The translations under genes and the position numbers were made by a program. Below are positions 54,078 through 62,896 of a DNA stretch of 64,000 nt, in pieces. The stretch is from a bacterium (GTDB lineage: Bacteria; Vulcanimicrobiota; Vulcanimicrobiia; Vulcanimicrobiales; SCRA01), in assembly GCA_004298675.1 (NCBI GenBank), contig SCRI01000086.1:1-64000 (forward strand), given 5' to 3'. Numbering within the stretch: position 1 is the stretch's first letter; every line of letters starts with the position of its first letter. The notes below the pieces were generated by a model. That model worked only from the letters and a program-made list of their open reading frames with translations. It made no database searches and had not been told where the DNA came from.

Positions 54078-55117
54078 ACGGCGAGGAACTCACGGCGCTC
54101 CTGAGCGAGCCGCCGGCGTGGATGGCGCGCGAGGGGCCGGGTGCCGATCTGGCCGTCAGCACGCGCGTACGTTTCGCGCGCAATCTCGCGGGGCATCGCT
54201 TTCCAGGCCTAGCCGGCGCAGGTGAGTGCGGCGCGGTCGACCGCGCGATCCGCGTCGCCGCGCTCGCTGCGGCCCCGGCGCTGCGCGCCGTCGCTCTGCC
54301 CGATCTCTCCGAACGCGCGCGCGGCATCCTGGTCGAGCAGTTCCTGATTAGCCCCCAGATGGCGGCGTGCGGAACGGGTTCGCTGCTGCTCTTCGACACC
54401 GACGTCAGCGCGATGGTCAACGAAGAGGACCATCTGCGGTTGCAATGCATCCTGCCTGGATTAGATCTGCAGAGTGCGTACGCCAGGCTGGACGCGGCCG
54501 ACGACGCGCTGGAGGCGCGCCTCGATTTTGCCTTTTCCGAACGCTGGGGCTATCTGACGGCTAGCCCCAGCAACGTCGGCACCGGCATGCGTGCGAGTGC
54601 GATGCTGCATCTGCCCGGCCTGGCGATCGGTGGCAAGCTGGCAAGGGTCTTTGAAGGCTTGCGCGGATTGGGCGTGACCGCGCGTGGTATTTACGGCGAG
54701 GGAACCGACGCTGCGGGCGCGATTTTCCAAATCAGCAATGAAGTAACGCTGGGTGTCTCCGAGCGGGACCTGCTGGCCAAGGTCGAAGGGGTCGTGCGCA
54801 CGCTGGCCGAGCGCGAGCGCAGCGCGCGCGAAGAGCTCTTACGTACCGCCTACGACGCCGTCGTCGACCGCATCTGGCGCGCCTACGGTACGCTGAAGAC
54901 GGCGCGCTCGAGTACGTACGGCGAGGCTGCCGAGCTGCTCTCTCTGGTGCGTTGGGGAAGCCGCGAGCGGATCTTGCCCGGGATCGCATCCACGACGCTC
55001 AACAGCTTGCTTTCGCGCATCGGTTCGGCTGGTCTGGCGCGCGCGGGAGATGAAGCCTCCGCCAACCGCTTGCGCGCCACGCTGCTGCGTGAGACGTTCG
55101 CAGCTTATCCCTGGTAA
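54074..55117 (+). CDS. mcsB: Protein arginine kinase McsB
   Basis: 347 residues. ATP:guanidino phosphotransferase fold with ADLAVSTRVRFARNLAGHRFP, the NEEDHLRLQ motif, LDFAFSERWGYLTASPSNVGTGMRAS (nucleotide site) and IYGEGTDAAGAIFQISNEVTLG. It phosphorylates arginines on unfolded proteins, marking them for ClpC-ClpP degradation. The length equals Bacillus McsB. It lies between mcsA (4-base overlap) and clpC (164 bases downstream). Confidence 0.95.
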   Translation: MNGEELTALLSEPPAWMAREGPGADLAVSTRVRFARNLAGHRFPGLAGAGECGAVDRAIRVAALAAAPALRAVALPDLSERARGILVEQFLISPQMAACGTGSLLLFDTDVSAMVNEEDHLRLQCILPGLDLQSAYARLDAADDALEARLDFAFSERWGYLTASPSNVGTGMRASAMLHLPGLAIGGKLARVFEGLRGLGVTARGIYGEGTDAAGAIFQISNEVTLGVSERDLLAKVEGVVRTLAERERSAREELLRTAYDAVVDRIWRAYGTLKTARSSTYGEAAELLSLVRWGSRERILPGIASTTLNSLLSRIGSAGLARAGDEASANRLRATLLRETFAAYPW

Positions 55118-55281
55118 GGGGCGCCCGGCGGCGCCGGCTGCGGGCGACGCTCGCTTGATTCGCGTACCGCCTGCATCCTCACGCCCGCAGACAACGTTGT
55201 AGGGGTGCACGGTGTTGAGCCGGAAGCAGGGCAGATGATGCAAGCGCTCCGGCGGCACCGGATGGGAGTAACTCGCTAGCG

Positions 55282-57786
55282 ATGTCAATGTGGGAACCCT
55301 TCACCGAACGCGCGCGCCGATCGATCGTGTTGGCGCAAGAAGAGGCGCAGCGGCTCGGCAACAACTACATCGGGACGGAGCACATCCTGCTGGGGATCAT
55401 CAGCGAGGGCGAGAGCCTGGCGGCGAAAGTGCTTGAGACGCTGGGTGTGAACTTAGCCAAAGTGCGCCAGGAAGTCGAGGCTATCGTCGGGCGGGGCGGG
55501 CAGACCGTTCAGCAGGAGATGGTCTTCACGCCGCGCGCTAAACGCGTCATCGAGCTCGCCTTCGAAGAGGCCCGTCAGCTCAATCATAATTACATCGGGA
55601 CGGAGCATCTGCTGCTGGGGCTCATCCGTGAAGGTGAGGGCGTGGCGGCGCGTGTCCTGACGAATCTGGGAGTGGATCCCGCCAAGGTGCGCGTCCAGAC
55701 CACCAGCCTGCTCGGTGCCGAGGGCCAGGCGCCCGCCCCCAAGGGCAAGTCGAAGACCCCGACGCTGGATGCTTACGGCCGGGACCTCACGCAGCTCGCG
55801 CGCGACGGTAAGCTCGATCCGGTGATCGGGCGAGCCAGCGAGATCGAACGCGTCATCCAGATCCTCAGCCGGCGCACGAAGAACAACCCCGCGCTGATCG
55901 GCGAACCCGGCGTTGGCAAGACGGCCATCGCCGAGGGCCTGGCGCAGCGCGTCATCAAGGGCGAGGTGCCCGAGCCGCTGCGCGACCGCCGCGTCATCAC
56001 ACTGGATCTGGCGGGCCTGGTTGCCGGCACGAAGTATCGCGGCGAGTTCGAGGAGCGCATGAAGCGCGTGATGGACGAGATCCGCGGCGCCGCCGGTGAG
56101 ATCATTCTGTTCATCGACGAGCTGCACACGCTGGTGGGCGCAGGCGCCGCGGAAGGCGCCATCGACGCCTCGAACATCATCAAGCCGGCGCTGGCGCGTG
56201 GTGAGCTGCAGTGCATCGGCGCTACCACGCTCAACGAATATCGCAAGCACATCGAGAAGGACTCCGCGCTCGAGCGACGTTTCCAGCCCATCATGGTGGG
56301 CGAGCCCAGCGTCGAGGAGACCGTGGATATCCTCAAGGGCTTACGCGACCGTTACGAGGCGCACCATCGCGTCAAGATCACGGACGAGGCCTTGGTCGCG
56401 GCGGCCAAGCTCTCCGATCGCTATATCACGGATCGCTTTCTGCCTGATAAGGCCGTCGATCTGATCGACGAGGCGTCGAGCCGCGTGCGCTTGCAGGCGA
56501 CGCTGCCCCCGCCGGAGATCCGTGAGGTGGAGAACGAGATCCGCCGCGTCAAGCAGGAGAAAGAGGCGGTCATCAAGGCTCAGGAGTTCGAGAAGGCCGC
56601 CGCCATCAGAGATCGCGAGGAGAAGCTGCGCTTGGAGAAGCAGCGGCTCGAGACCGAGTGGCACGAGCGTAAAGCCAAGATGGGTGACAAGGTCCATCAG
56701 GTGACCGCCGACGACATCGCATACATCGTCGCGAGCTGGACGAAGATCCCGGTTTCTAAGCTGGCGGAGACCGAGACGCAGAAGCTGCTCACGATGTCCG
56801 ACAAACTGCACGAGCGCATCATCGGACAGGACGAGGCGGTGCAGGTGATCACGCGCGCCATTCGCCGCTCGCGCGCCGGGTTGAAGAACCCTAAGCGTCC
56901 CATCGGTTCGTTCATCTTCCTGGGTCCCACGGGCGTGGGCAAGACGGAGTTAGCGCGGGCGCTGGCCGAGTTCATGTTCGACGACCAGGAGGCGATGGTT
57001 CGCATCGACATGAGCGAGTACATGGAGAAGTACTCGGTCTCGCGTCTCGTGGGTGCGCCTCCAGGCTACGTGGGCTACGAAGAAGGCGGGCAGCTGACAG
57101 AGGCGGTGCGCCGCCGTCCGTACAGCGTGGTGCTGCTCGACGAGATCGAGAAGGCTCATCCCGACGTCTTCAATCTGCTGCTGCAAGTGCTGGAAGACGG
57201 GCGTCTCACCGACAGTCAGGGGCGCGTCGTCGACTTCAAGAACACCGTCATCATCATGACGTCGAACGTCGGCGCCACCGGGATGACCACCAGCACCGAG
57301 ATCGGCTTCCGGCCCAGCAAGGATCAGAACGTCGACGAGACCAAGGCCTACGAGCGGATGAAAAACAAAGTGCTCGACGAGGTCAAGCACGTCTTCCGTC
57401 CCGAGTTCCTCAATCGCGTCGACGAGACGGTGGTCTTCCATCAGCTGAGCATGGAGCAGATCAAACAGATCGTGGGACTGGAGCTCGCCAAAGTCGTTCG
57501 CGAAGTCAAGGCGCAGGACATGGACCTCGAAGTCACGGACGACGCCAAGGCGCACCTCGCGAAGAAGGGCTGGGATCCGCAGTTCGGAGCGCGTCCGTTG
57601 CGGCGCGCAATTCAGCGCGAAGTCGAAGATGCGCTGGCCGAAGAGATGCTCAAGGGCACGTTCAAAGCCGGTGATCGGATCCTCGCGGAGCTGGATCAGG
57701 ACGATCCCAATAAGCTGAAATTCAGCCTATTGCCCAAGGTAGAGCCACCGCCGCCGCCGCCGCGGCCGCAAGAGGCCACTGCGTAA
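55282..57786 (+). CDS. clpC: AAA+ unfoldase ClpC
   Basis: 834 residues. Two N-terminal Clp repeats ([20 protein letters not shown], and [20 protein letters not shown]) form the domain that recognises phosphoarginine substrates. First AAA+ module: Walker [10 protein letters not shown] at about residues 207-215; a middle UVR motif ([20 protein letters not shown]) interacts with McsA-type adaptors; second AAA+ module: Walker [10 protein letters not shown] at about 548-556. It delivers substrates to ClpP. The C-terminus ends in a Pro-rich run. Its own promoter may lie in the 164-base gap after mcsB, where I see no other gene. Confidence 0.96.
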   Translation: MSMWEPFTERARRSIVLAQEEAQRLGNNYIGTEHILLGIISEGESLAAKVLETLGVNLAKVRQEVEAIVGRGGQTVQQEMVFTPRAKRVIELAFEEARQLNHNYIGTEHLLLGLIREGEGVAARVLTNLGVDPAKVRVQTTSLLGAEGQAPAPKGKSKTPTLDAYGRDLTQLARDGKLDPVIGRASEIERVIQILSRRTKNNPALIGEPGVGKTAIAEGLAQRVIKGEVPEPLRDRRVITLDLAGLVAGTKYRGEFEERMKRVMDEIRGAAGEIILFIDELHTLVGAGAAEGAIDASNIIKPALARGELQCIGATTLNEYRKHIEKDSALERRFQPIMVGEPSVEETVDILKGLRDRYEAHHRVKITDEALVAAAKLSDRYITDRFLPDKAVDLIDEASSRVRLQATLPPPEIREVENEIRRVKQEKEAVIKAQEFEKAAAIRDREEKLRLEKQRLETEWHERKAKMGDKVHQVTADDIAYIVASWTKIPVSKLAETETQKLLTMSDKLHERIIGQDEAVQVITRAIRRSRAGLKNPKRPIGSFIFLGPTGVGKTELARALAEFMFDDQEAMVRIDMSEYMEKYSVSRLVGAPPGYVGYEEGGQLTEAVRRRPYSVVLLDEIEKAHPDVFNLLLQVLEDGRLTDSQGRVVDFKNTVIIMTSNVGATGMTTSTEIGFRPSKDQNVDETKAYERMKNKVLDEVKHVFRPEFLNRVDETVVFHQLSMEQIKQIVGLELAKVVREVKAQDMDLEVTDDAKAHLAKKGWDPQFGARPLRRAIQREVEDALAEEMLKGTFKAGDRILAELDQDDPNKLKFSLLPKVEPPPPPPRPQEATA

Positions 57787-57881
57787 GCGGCGACGGCGCA
57801 GCCGCCGCACGGGAATTGGGGAGGCATAGGGGCACCGTCACGAGGTGACGAACGCGAACGTGCCGAGATGAGGTAGTTCGC

Positions 57882-59732
57882 ATGCAGACCGAACCGTACG
57901 TGCCTTTCGTCTCCCCAGATGCCGCGGCGCTGCGCGAGGATTTCGAGCGCGAGCGCGCCGCCGCTCAGGCCGATCCGCTTGCGTTCTGGCGCGAACAGGC
58001 CAGCGTGCTGGAATGGGCGCAGCCGTTCTCGCGCGTTCTCGATGAGTCGAACGCGCCGTTTTACCGCTGGTATGAAGGCGGAAAGCTCAACGTCGTCGCC
58101 TCCGCGGTCGACCGCCATGCGCGCGGCGCGTTGCGCGACAAAGTCGCCTACATCTGGCTCTCCGAGGACTGCCGCACGCGCATCGAGGTGACCTACGGCG
58201 AGCTGGCGGAGCGGGTGGCCCGCGCGGCCAACGCCCTGCGCGCGATGGGCGTCAAACGCGGCGATGCCGTGGTGCTCTACCTGCCTCTTACACTGGAGGC
58301 GGTGGCCGCGATGCTGGCCTGCGCGCGGCTTGGAGCCGTGCATAGCGTCGTCTATGCGGGCCTAGCGGCCACGTCGCTGCAGGCGCGCGTGGAGGATGCC
58401 AAAGCCACCACGATCGTGACCGCCGATTACACGTATCGCCGCGGTAAGCCGATCGCGCTGGCCCCGACCGTGGAGCAGGCTCTGGCCATGGGTTGCCCCA
58501 GCGTCCGCCACGTGGCGGTCTGGCGGCGTCAGGCCGAGACGTCGATTCCCACACCAGCGGACGGACGCACGCGTCACGATTGGAGCAGGCTGCTGGAGGC
58601 GGCGGCGCCGCAGGCGCCCTTGGAGATCGTCGACGCGGAGCATCCGCTCTTCATCCTGTATACGTCGGGGACGACCGGGCAGCCCAAAGGTGTTCTGCAC
58701 GTGCACGGCGGCTACGGTGTGGGCATCTCCTACTTGATGCGCCGGTACTGGGGCGTGCGCCAAGACGAGATCTTCTGGTGCGCCAGCGATATCGGTTGGA
58801 TCGTCGGCCACTCCTACATCGTCTACGCGCCGCTGATCTGCGGGCTGACCACGCTCTTCCGCGAGGGCGCACCGGACTATCCCGACACCGCGGTCATCTA
58901 CGATATCATCGAGCGCGAGCACGTCAACGTGATCTTCACCGCGCCTACGACGGTGCGCTTCCTGATGAAGTTCGGCGACGAACCCGCCCGTAAGCGTGAT
59001 CTGACGTCGCTGCGCTGGCTAACGTGCGCCGGCGAGCCGCTCAACCCCGAAGCGTACCATTGGGCGCGCCGCGTGTTGTGCGGCGACGGCGCGTGGGGAA
59101 ATATCGCTGAGAATTGGTGGCAGACCGAGACGGGCGGCCCGCAGTTGGGCACTCCGTCCGGGTATCCGGTGAAGCCGGGTGCCGTGGGCATTCCCATGCC
59201 GGGAGTCGAGGCTCAAGTCGTCAACGAGGAGCTCTACCTCACGCGTCCGTTCCCGCATCTCTTCCGCACGGTGTATGGTGACGACGCGCGTTTCAAAGCG
59301 GCCTGGAGCGAACACGGCTACCGTACGGGAGACGCCGCGCTGCGCGACGGCGACGGCTACTTCCGCGTCGTGGGCCGCATCGACGACGTCATGAACATCG
59401 CCGGCCACCGAATCGGCAGCGCCGAGGTCGAGCACGCGCTGGTGGAGCACCCGCTGGTGGCGGAGGCGGCCGCCTTCGGGCTTCCGGACGAGCTGAAGGG
59501 CGAGCGGCTGGTCTGCCACGTGGTGCTGCGCGCGGGGGCGCAGCCGCCGGCCGATCCCACGGCGTGCTTCGGCGAGCACGTGCGCGTCACGATGGGCGCC
59601 ATCGCCACGCCCTCGGAGGTGCACGTCGTCACCACGTTGCCCAAAACGCGCTCGGGAAAGATCATGCGCCGCCTGCTGCGGGCCCGTGCGCTGGGGCAGC
59701 CCGAGGGGGATATCTCGACGCTCGACGCCTAG
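57882..59732 (+). CDS. Acetyl-/propionyl-CoA synthetase-like AMP-forming ligase
   Basis: 616 residues. Acs/PrpE architecture: N-terminal YRWYEGGKLNVVASAVDRHA, P-loop LYTSGTTGQPKGVLHVHGGY, WCASDIGWIVGHSYIVYAPL, NWWQTETGG, the hinge RTGDAALRDGDGYFRVVGRIDDVMNIAGHRIG and the acetylatable catalytic Lys in PKTRSGKIMRRLLRA. It makes acetyl- or propionyl-CoA from the acid. It is shorter than E. coli Acs (652 residues). A plausible source of propionyl-CoA for the carboxylase encoded nearby. The 3' end overlaps the convergent transporter gene by 4 bases. Confidence 0.92.
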   Translation: MQTEPYVPFVSPDAAALREDFERERAAAQADPLAFWREQASVLEWAQPFSRVLDESNAPFYRWYEGGKLNVVASAVDRHARGALRDKVAYIWLSEDCRTRIEVTYGELAERVARAANALRAMGVKRGDAVVLYLPLTLEAVAAMLACARLGAVHSVVYAGLAATSLQARVEDAKATTIVTADYTYRRGKPIALAPTVEQALAMGCPSVRHVAVWRRQAETSIPTPADGRTRHDWSRLLEAAAPQAPLEIVDAEHPLFILYTSGTTGQPKGVLHVHGGYGVGISYLMRRYWGVRQDEIFWCASDIGWIVGHSYIVYAPLICGLTTLFREGAPDYPDTAVIYDIIEREHVNVIFTAPTTVRFLMKFGDEPARKRDLTSLRWLTCAGEPLNPEAYHWARRVLCGDGAWGNIAENWWQTETGGPQLGTPSGYPVKPGAVGIPMPGVEAQVVNEELYLTRPFPHLFRTVYGDDARFKAAWSEHGYRTGDAALRDGDGYFRVVGRIDDVMNIAGHRIGSAEVEHALVEHPLVAEAAAFGLPDELKGERLVCHVVLRAGAQPPADPTACFGEHVRVTMGAIATPSEVHVVTTLPKTRSGKIMRRLLRARALGQPEGDISTLDA

Positions 59733-60841
59733 CCGCGCCGGGCGCTGCGCTCCGCATGCGCGGCGCGCGCAGCCTCCAGCGCGCGCGCTCCATCCGTGCT
59801 CGGCGGGAAGAGCCGTAACAGCACGATACGCAGAATCCCAGCGACCGGCACTGCCAACAGCAGGCCGATCAGCCCGAAGGCTTCGCCGCCGACCAGCAAG
59901 GCGATCAGCACGGCGAGCGGTGAGAGCCCCACGGAGTGCCCGACGATCGTGGGCGCGATAAAGTGGCCCTCGGCCTCGTACATCAGTACGAAGAGCGCAA
60001 GGACCAAGAGCGCATGGGCCCACCCGAACGTGAGCAGTGAGATGATGACCGCCGGCGCGGCCCCGGCGACGGCGCCGACGTAGGGGACGACGTCGGCGAT
60101 GCCGGTGATCAAACCCAGCAGCAACGCGTACTTGACGTGGGTGAGCAGCATGATGATCGTCGCCAGCATCCCCACCACGGTGGCCACGATCACCTGACCG
60201 CGAATGAAGCCGCCGATGACCTGGTCGCACTCTCCGGCGAACGAGATCACGACCTCGCGCCGCTGCTTGGGCACGGCGCGGAACAGCACGTCTTGGATGC
60301 GATCGAGATCGGCGATGAGGAAGAACGAGATCACCAGCACGAGGAACGACCCGACGACGGCGTGGATGGCCCCCGTGAGCACCGTGATCGTCTGACCCGC
60401 CACGCGCGAGGAGGCGCTGCCGATCTCCTGGCCTAGCCGTCCGGCATTCTCCGCCAGGAGGCCGCGGATCTGCGGTGGGAGGTCTCGCAACAGCGGGCTG
60501 CTCTGAGGATCGGAGAAGCTGCGCTGCACCTGTGCGAGGATCTGCGGGTAGGCGCGGGCGAGCTCGTTGGCCTGCGCACCGATGACCGGCGCGATGTAGG
60601 CGACGAAGAGCGTGAGCAGCAGCAGCGCGGCCGCATAGACGAGGAGCACTGCGGCGCTGCGCGGCATGCGCCGTGCCAGTAGTTTCACCACGGGATAGAT
60701 CAAGTACGAGAAGAGGACCGAGATCATCAGCACGACGACGACCAGCTCGATCCTCGCCAGCACCACGCCTAGCATCCAGAGCAGCAGCGCGATCCCCAGC
60801 AGCAGGGCCACGATCTGAAGAGCGGAGGTCAGGCGGTTCAT
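59729..60841 (-). CDS. AI-2E family transporter (PerM-like)
   Basis: 370 residues with about eight membrane helices. The C-terminal core (VGMLATIIMLLTHVKYALLLG, ITGIADVVPYVGAVAGAAPA, FIAPTIVGHSVGLSPLAVLIALLVGGEAFGLIGLLLAVPVA) is the conserved AI-2E transporter/PerM domain. The substrate is not predictable; characterised members include autoinducer-2 exporters and Na+/H+ antiporters. Its ATG overlaps the stop of the small Cys-rich gene upstream. Confidence 0.9.
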   Translation of the reverse strand: MNRLTSALQIVALLLGIALLLWMLGVVLARIELVVVVLMISVLFSYLIYPVVKLLARRMPRSAAVLLVYAAALLLLTLFVAYIAPVIGAQANELARAYPQILAQVQRSFSDPQSSPLLRDLPPQIRGLLAENAGRLGQEIGSASSRVAGQTITVLTGAIHAVVGSFLVLVISFFLIADLDRIQDVLFRAVPKQRREVVISFAGECDQVIGGFIRGQVIVATVVGMLATIIMLLTHVKYALLLGLITGIADVVPYVGAVAGAAPAVIISLLTFGWAHALLVLALFVLMYEAEGHFIAPTIVGHSVGLSPLAVLIALLVGGEAFGLIGLLLAVPVAGILRIVLLRLFPPSTDGARALEAARAAHAERSARRG

Positions 60842-61053
60842 CGCTGGGGACGATTCGGGCGTCTGCGCCGCCCCGCCTCGCGGCCGGGGCGCTGGGCCGT
60901 CAAGTGGAAGCGCGTGCAGAAGGGACAGCGGTAGGGCCAGAGCTGGATGCCCCCGCGCTCGAGCGCGCCCGCGGCCGCTTCCTCGGCTTCACTCTCGCTC
61001 TCGTAGCGCATCTTGTTGGCGCAATCGGCGTGACTCTTTCCGGATATCCCCAT
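60838..61053 (-). CDS. Small Cys/His protein, possible zinc ribbon
   Basis: 71 residues from the ATG giving MGISGKSHADCANK; an ATG 19 codons upstream is also open. The pattern C-A-N-K-M-R-Y-x-S-E-x-E-A then YRCPFCTRFHLTAQ, followed by an Arg-rich tail, gives one distant Cys plus CxxC and a His, enough for one zinc site and RNA or DNA contact. I recall similar short Cys-ribbon proteins in actinobacteria and phages, but no function. It is translationally coupled to the transporter gene (ATGA). Confidence 0.6.
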   Translation of the reverse strand: MGISGKSHADCANKMRYESESEAEEAAAGALERGGIQLWPYRCPFCTRFHLTAQRPGREAGRRRRPNRPQR

Positions 61054-61184
61054 GGCCGGCTCTTCGCCGCCCCGCCCTCCGTCTCCGGGGCCCGGGCCCG
61101 AGGGACGCATGGTTTACGCCACCACACGGCGAATCAGCCTGTTTACAGATTCAAACCCCCTTCCCACACGTGGTACATGACGAT

Positions 61185-62819
61185 ATGGCTCTTTCAGCGC
61201 GTTCACGGATTCGTGCTCGCTTCGATGAAGCTGCGCCTCTCAAGGATGCAGCCAAGGCCCTGGCGGGAGGTGTCGCCCTTCACGGGACCCCCGCAGGTGC
61301 GCGGGCGGCCGTGGCGGTGGCCCTCATCAAGCGCATCAAGGCGGAATCGGCCGTGATCGTGGTTCCCGACGACGCTCGTATCTCCCGGCGCGCCGATGAT
61401 TTGGCTTATTTTCTCGGAGTTGGTGCCACGCGCTTGGTCGAGTTGCCCTCGCGGCCTGAGCCGGATGAGGCACTGTTCCAGCCCAAGTCGCGCGAGCGGC
61501 GCGCCGCGGCGCTGGAGCGGTTGCTGCGGGACAAGAAGACCTCGGCGATCGTCGTGACCTCGCTGGCGGCGCTGCGCCAGTTCATCGCGCCGGCAGCCGA
61601 GTATCGCGCGCGTGCGCTGCATCTCGAGCCCGGTGCCGAAATCGCTTGGGACGATCTGCTCGCACGCCTGGTTGCGATCGGGTACCGCCGCGTCGAGACC
61701 ATCAAGGGGCGGGGTGAGTTCGCCGTGCGCGGTGGAACGCTCGACGTCTGGCCCGCCACTGAGACGGGGGCGCGCCGCCTGGAGTTCGACGGCGAGCGGT
61801 TGGAGCGCGTCGGGGTTTTGGAGCTTGCAGACGGCCGCGCTCTGGAGAGCACGGACGACGTTCGGCTGTGGCCGTGGGCCGAGATCCTGGACGATCCAAC
61901 GACGCGTGCGGCCGTGGTCAAACGGGTGAAGGAGAAGGGGGCCAAGGAGTACGCGAAGTCCGGTGGTGACCTGCCCGACACCTGGGCTGGATATGCCTAT
62001 GAGACGACGCTGCTCGACCTCGCTGGAAAAGGCGCGCTGCTCGTGCTCGACGGCGAGGAGCCGGCACCCGCTGCCGTGCTCGACGAAGCCGCCGCCAAGC
62101 CGGCCGGCGAGGTGGTGGAGGTCGTGCCGCGTATCGCACCGTTGGCAATGACGGAGGAAGCGCTACGCAAGGCCGTGGCCGCGCACCCGTTTATCGTCCT
62201 GGGCGAGCGCGCCGCGAAGTGGCTGCCCAAGCCGAAGAAATCGATCGACCTGGCCGGCCAGGAGCTGACGATCGAGACCGGACGCACCGGGCGTGTCCTC
62301 GAGCAGGCGAAGACGTGGGTCGAGCGCGGCGACGAGCTGTGCATCGTGACGGCGAAGCGTTCGCGCATCGCCGGGCATCTGCGCGCGCTGGGGCTCGAGC
62401 CGAAGAAGGGCAGCAACGTCTACGTCGACCGCGGTGCCTTGGGGCGTGGCTTCTCGCTGCCCAAGCAGGGACTGCATTTCATCTGCGATGCCGAGCTCTT
62501 CGGGGAGGCCGCTACGGCGGAGGACGTGTTGCCGTCGTTCGAGGGCGAGCCGATCACGCTCAAGGAGCTGGCTCCGGGCGACTACGTGCTGCACGCCGTG
62601 CATGGATTGGCACGTTACGGTGGCGTGCGCGAGGAGACCATCCTAGGGGAGAAGCGGGAGCTGATCGAGTTGAGCTTTGCCGGTAACGATCGGCTGCTGC
62701 TGCCGCTCTCGGCCATCGACGTGCTTTCACGGTACGAGAGCCGGGCTACGGGCGTGGTCGTGGCACTGGCGAAGATGGGTGACGCCGTCGAGCAGAAGCG
62801 CTCCGCGGCACGACGCTAG
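61185..62819 (+). CDS. Mfd homologue lacking the helicase module (UvrB-like domains plus RID/CarD domain)
   Basis: 544 residues from the ATG; a GTG 5 codons upstream is also possible. Residues about 1-300 follow the Mfd UvrB-homology region (YRRVETIKGRGEFAVRGGTLDVWPA is the UvrB/Mfd signature), then a middle domain, and residues about 455-530 form the RNA-polymerase-interacting (CarD-like) domain: LKELAPGDYVLHAVHGLARYGGV, ELIELSFAGNDRLLLPLSAIDVLSRY. In Mfd (about 1150 residues) the RecG-like translocase would start here; instead the gene ends 20 or so residues later and a hairpin follows. No helicase motif lies downstream. It could recruit or modulate RNA polymerase without translocating. Confidence 0.85.
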   Translation: MALSARSRIRARFDEAAPLKDAAKALAGGVALHGTPAGARAAVAVALIKRIKAESAVIVVPDDARISRRADDLAYFLGVGATRLVELPSRPEPDEALFQPKSRERRAAALERLLRDKKTSAIVVTSLAALRQFIAPAAEYRARALHLEPGAEIAWDDLLARLVAIGYRRVETIKGRGEFAVRGGTLDVWPATETGARRLEFDGERLERVGVLELADGRALESTDDVRLWPWAEILDDPTTRAAVVKRVKEKGAKEYAKSGGDLPDTWAGYAYETTLLDLAGKGALLVLDGEEPAPAAVLDEAAAKPAGEVVEVVPRIAPLAMTEEALRKAVAAHPFIVLGERAAKWLPKPKKSIDLAGQELTIETGRTGRVLEQAKTWVERGDELCIVTAKRSRIAGHLRALGLEPKKGSNVYVDRGALGRGFSLPKQGLHFICDAELFGEAATAEDVLPSFEGEPITLKELAPGDYVLHAVHGLARYGGVREETILGEKRELIELSFAGNDRLLLPLSAIDVLSRYESRATGVVVALAKMGDAVEQKRSAARR

Positions 62820-62847
62820 GCAAGACTTTACAGAATTATTGCTCCGC

Positions 62848-62874
62848 GGCCCGCTCCATGAAAGGGAGCGGGCC
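62848..62874 (+). terminator. Hairpin after the Mfd-like gene
   Basis: GGCCCGCTCC - ATGAAAG - GGAGCGGGCC, a perfect 10-bp stem 28 bases after the stop codon. It is followed by CTTGCA with no T-run, so termination efficiency is uncertain. Confidence 0.55.
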
Positions 62875-62896
62875 CTTGCATAGCGATCACCCTCCC

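Noticed and set aside
53290-54450. 386-codon minus-strand frame opposite mcsA/mcsB
   Set aside because: Arg/Ser/Pro-rich shadow frame; the opposite strand encodes McsA and McsB motifs.
59019-60230. 403-codon minus-strand frame across the acyl-CoA synthetase/transporter junction
   Set aside because: It overlaps two well-supported genes in the wrong frame and shows no motif.
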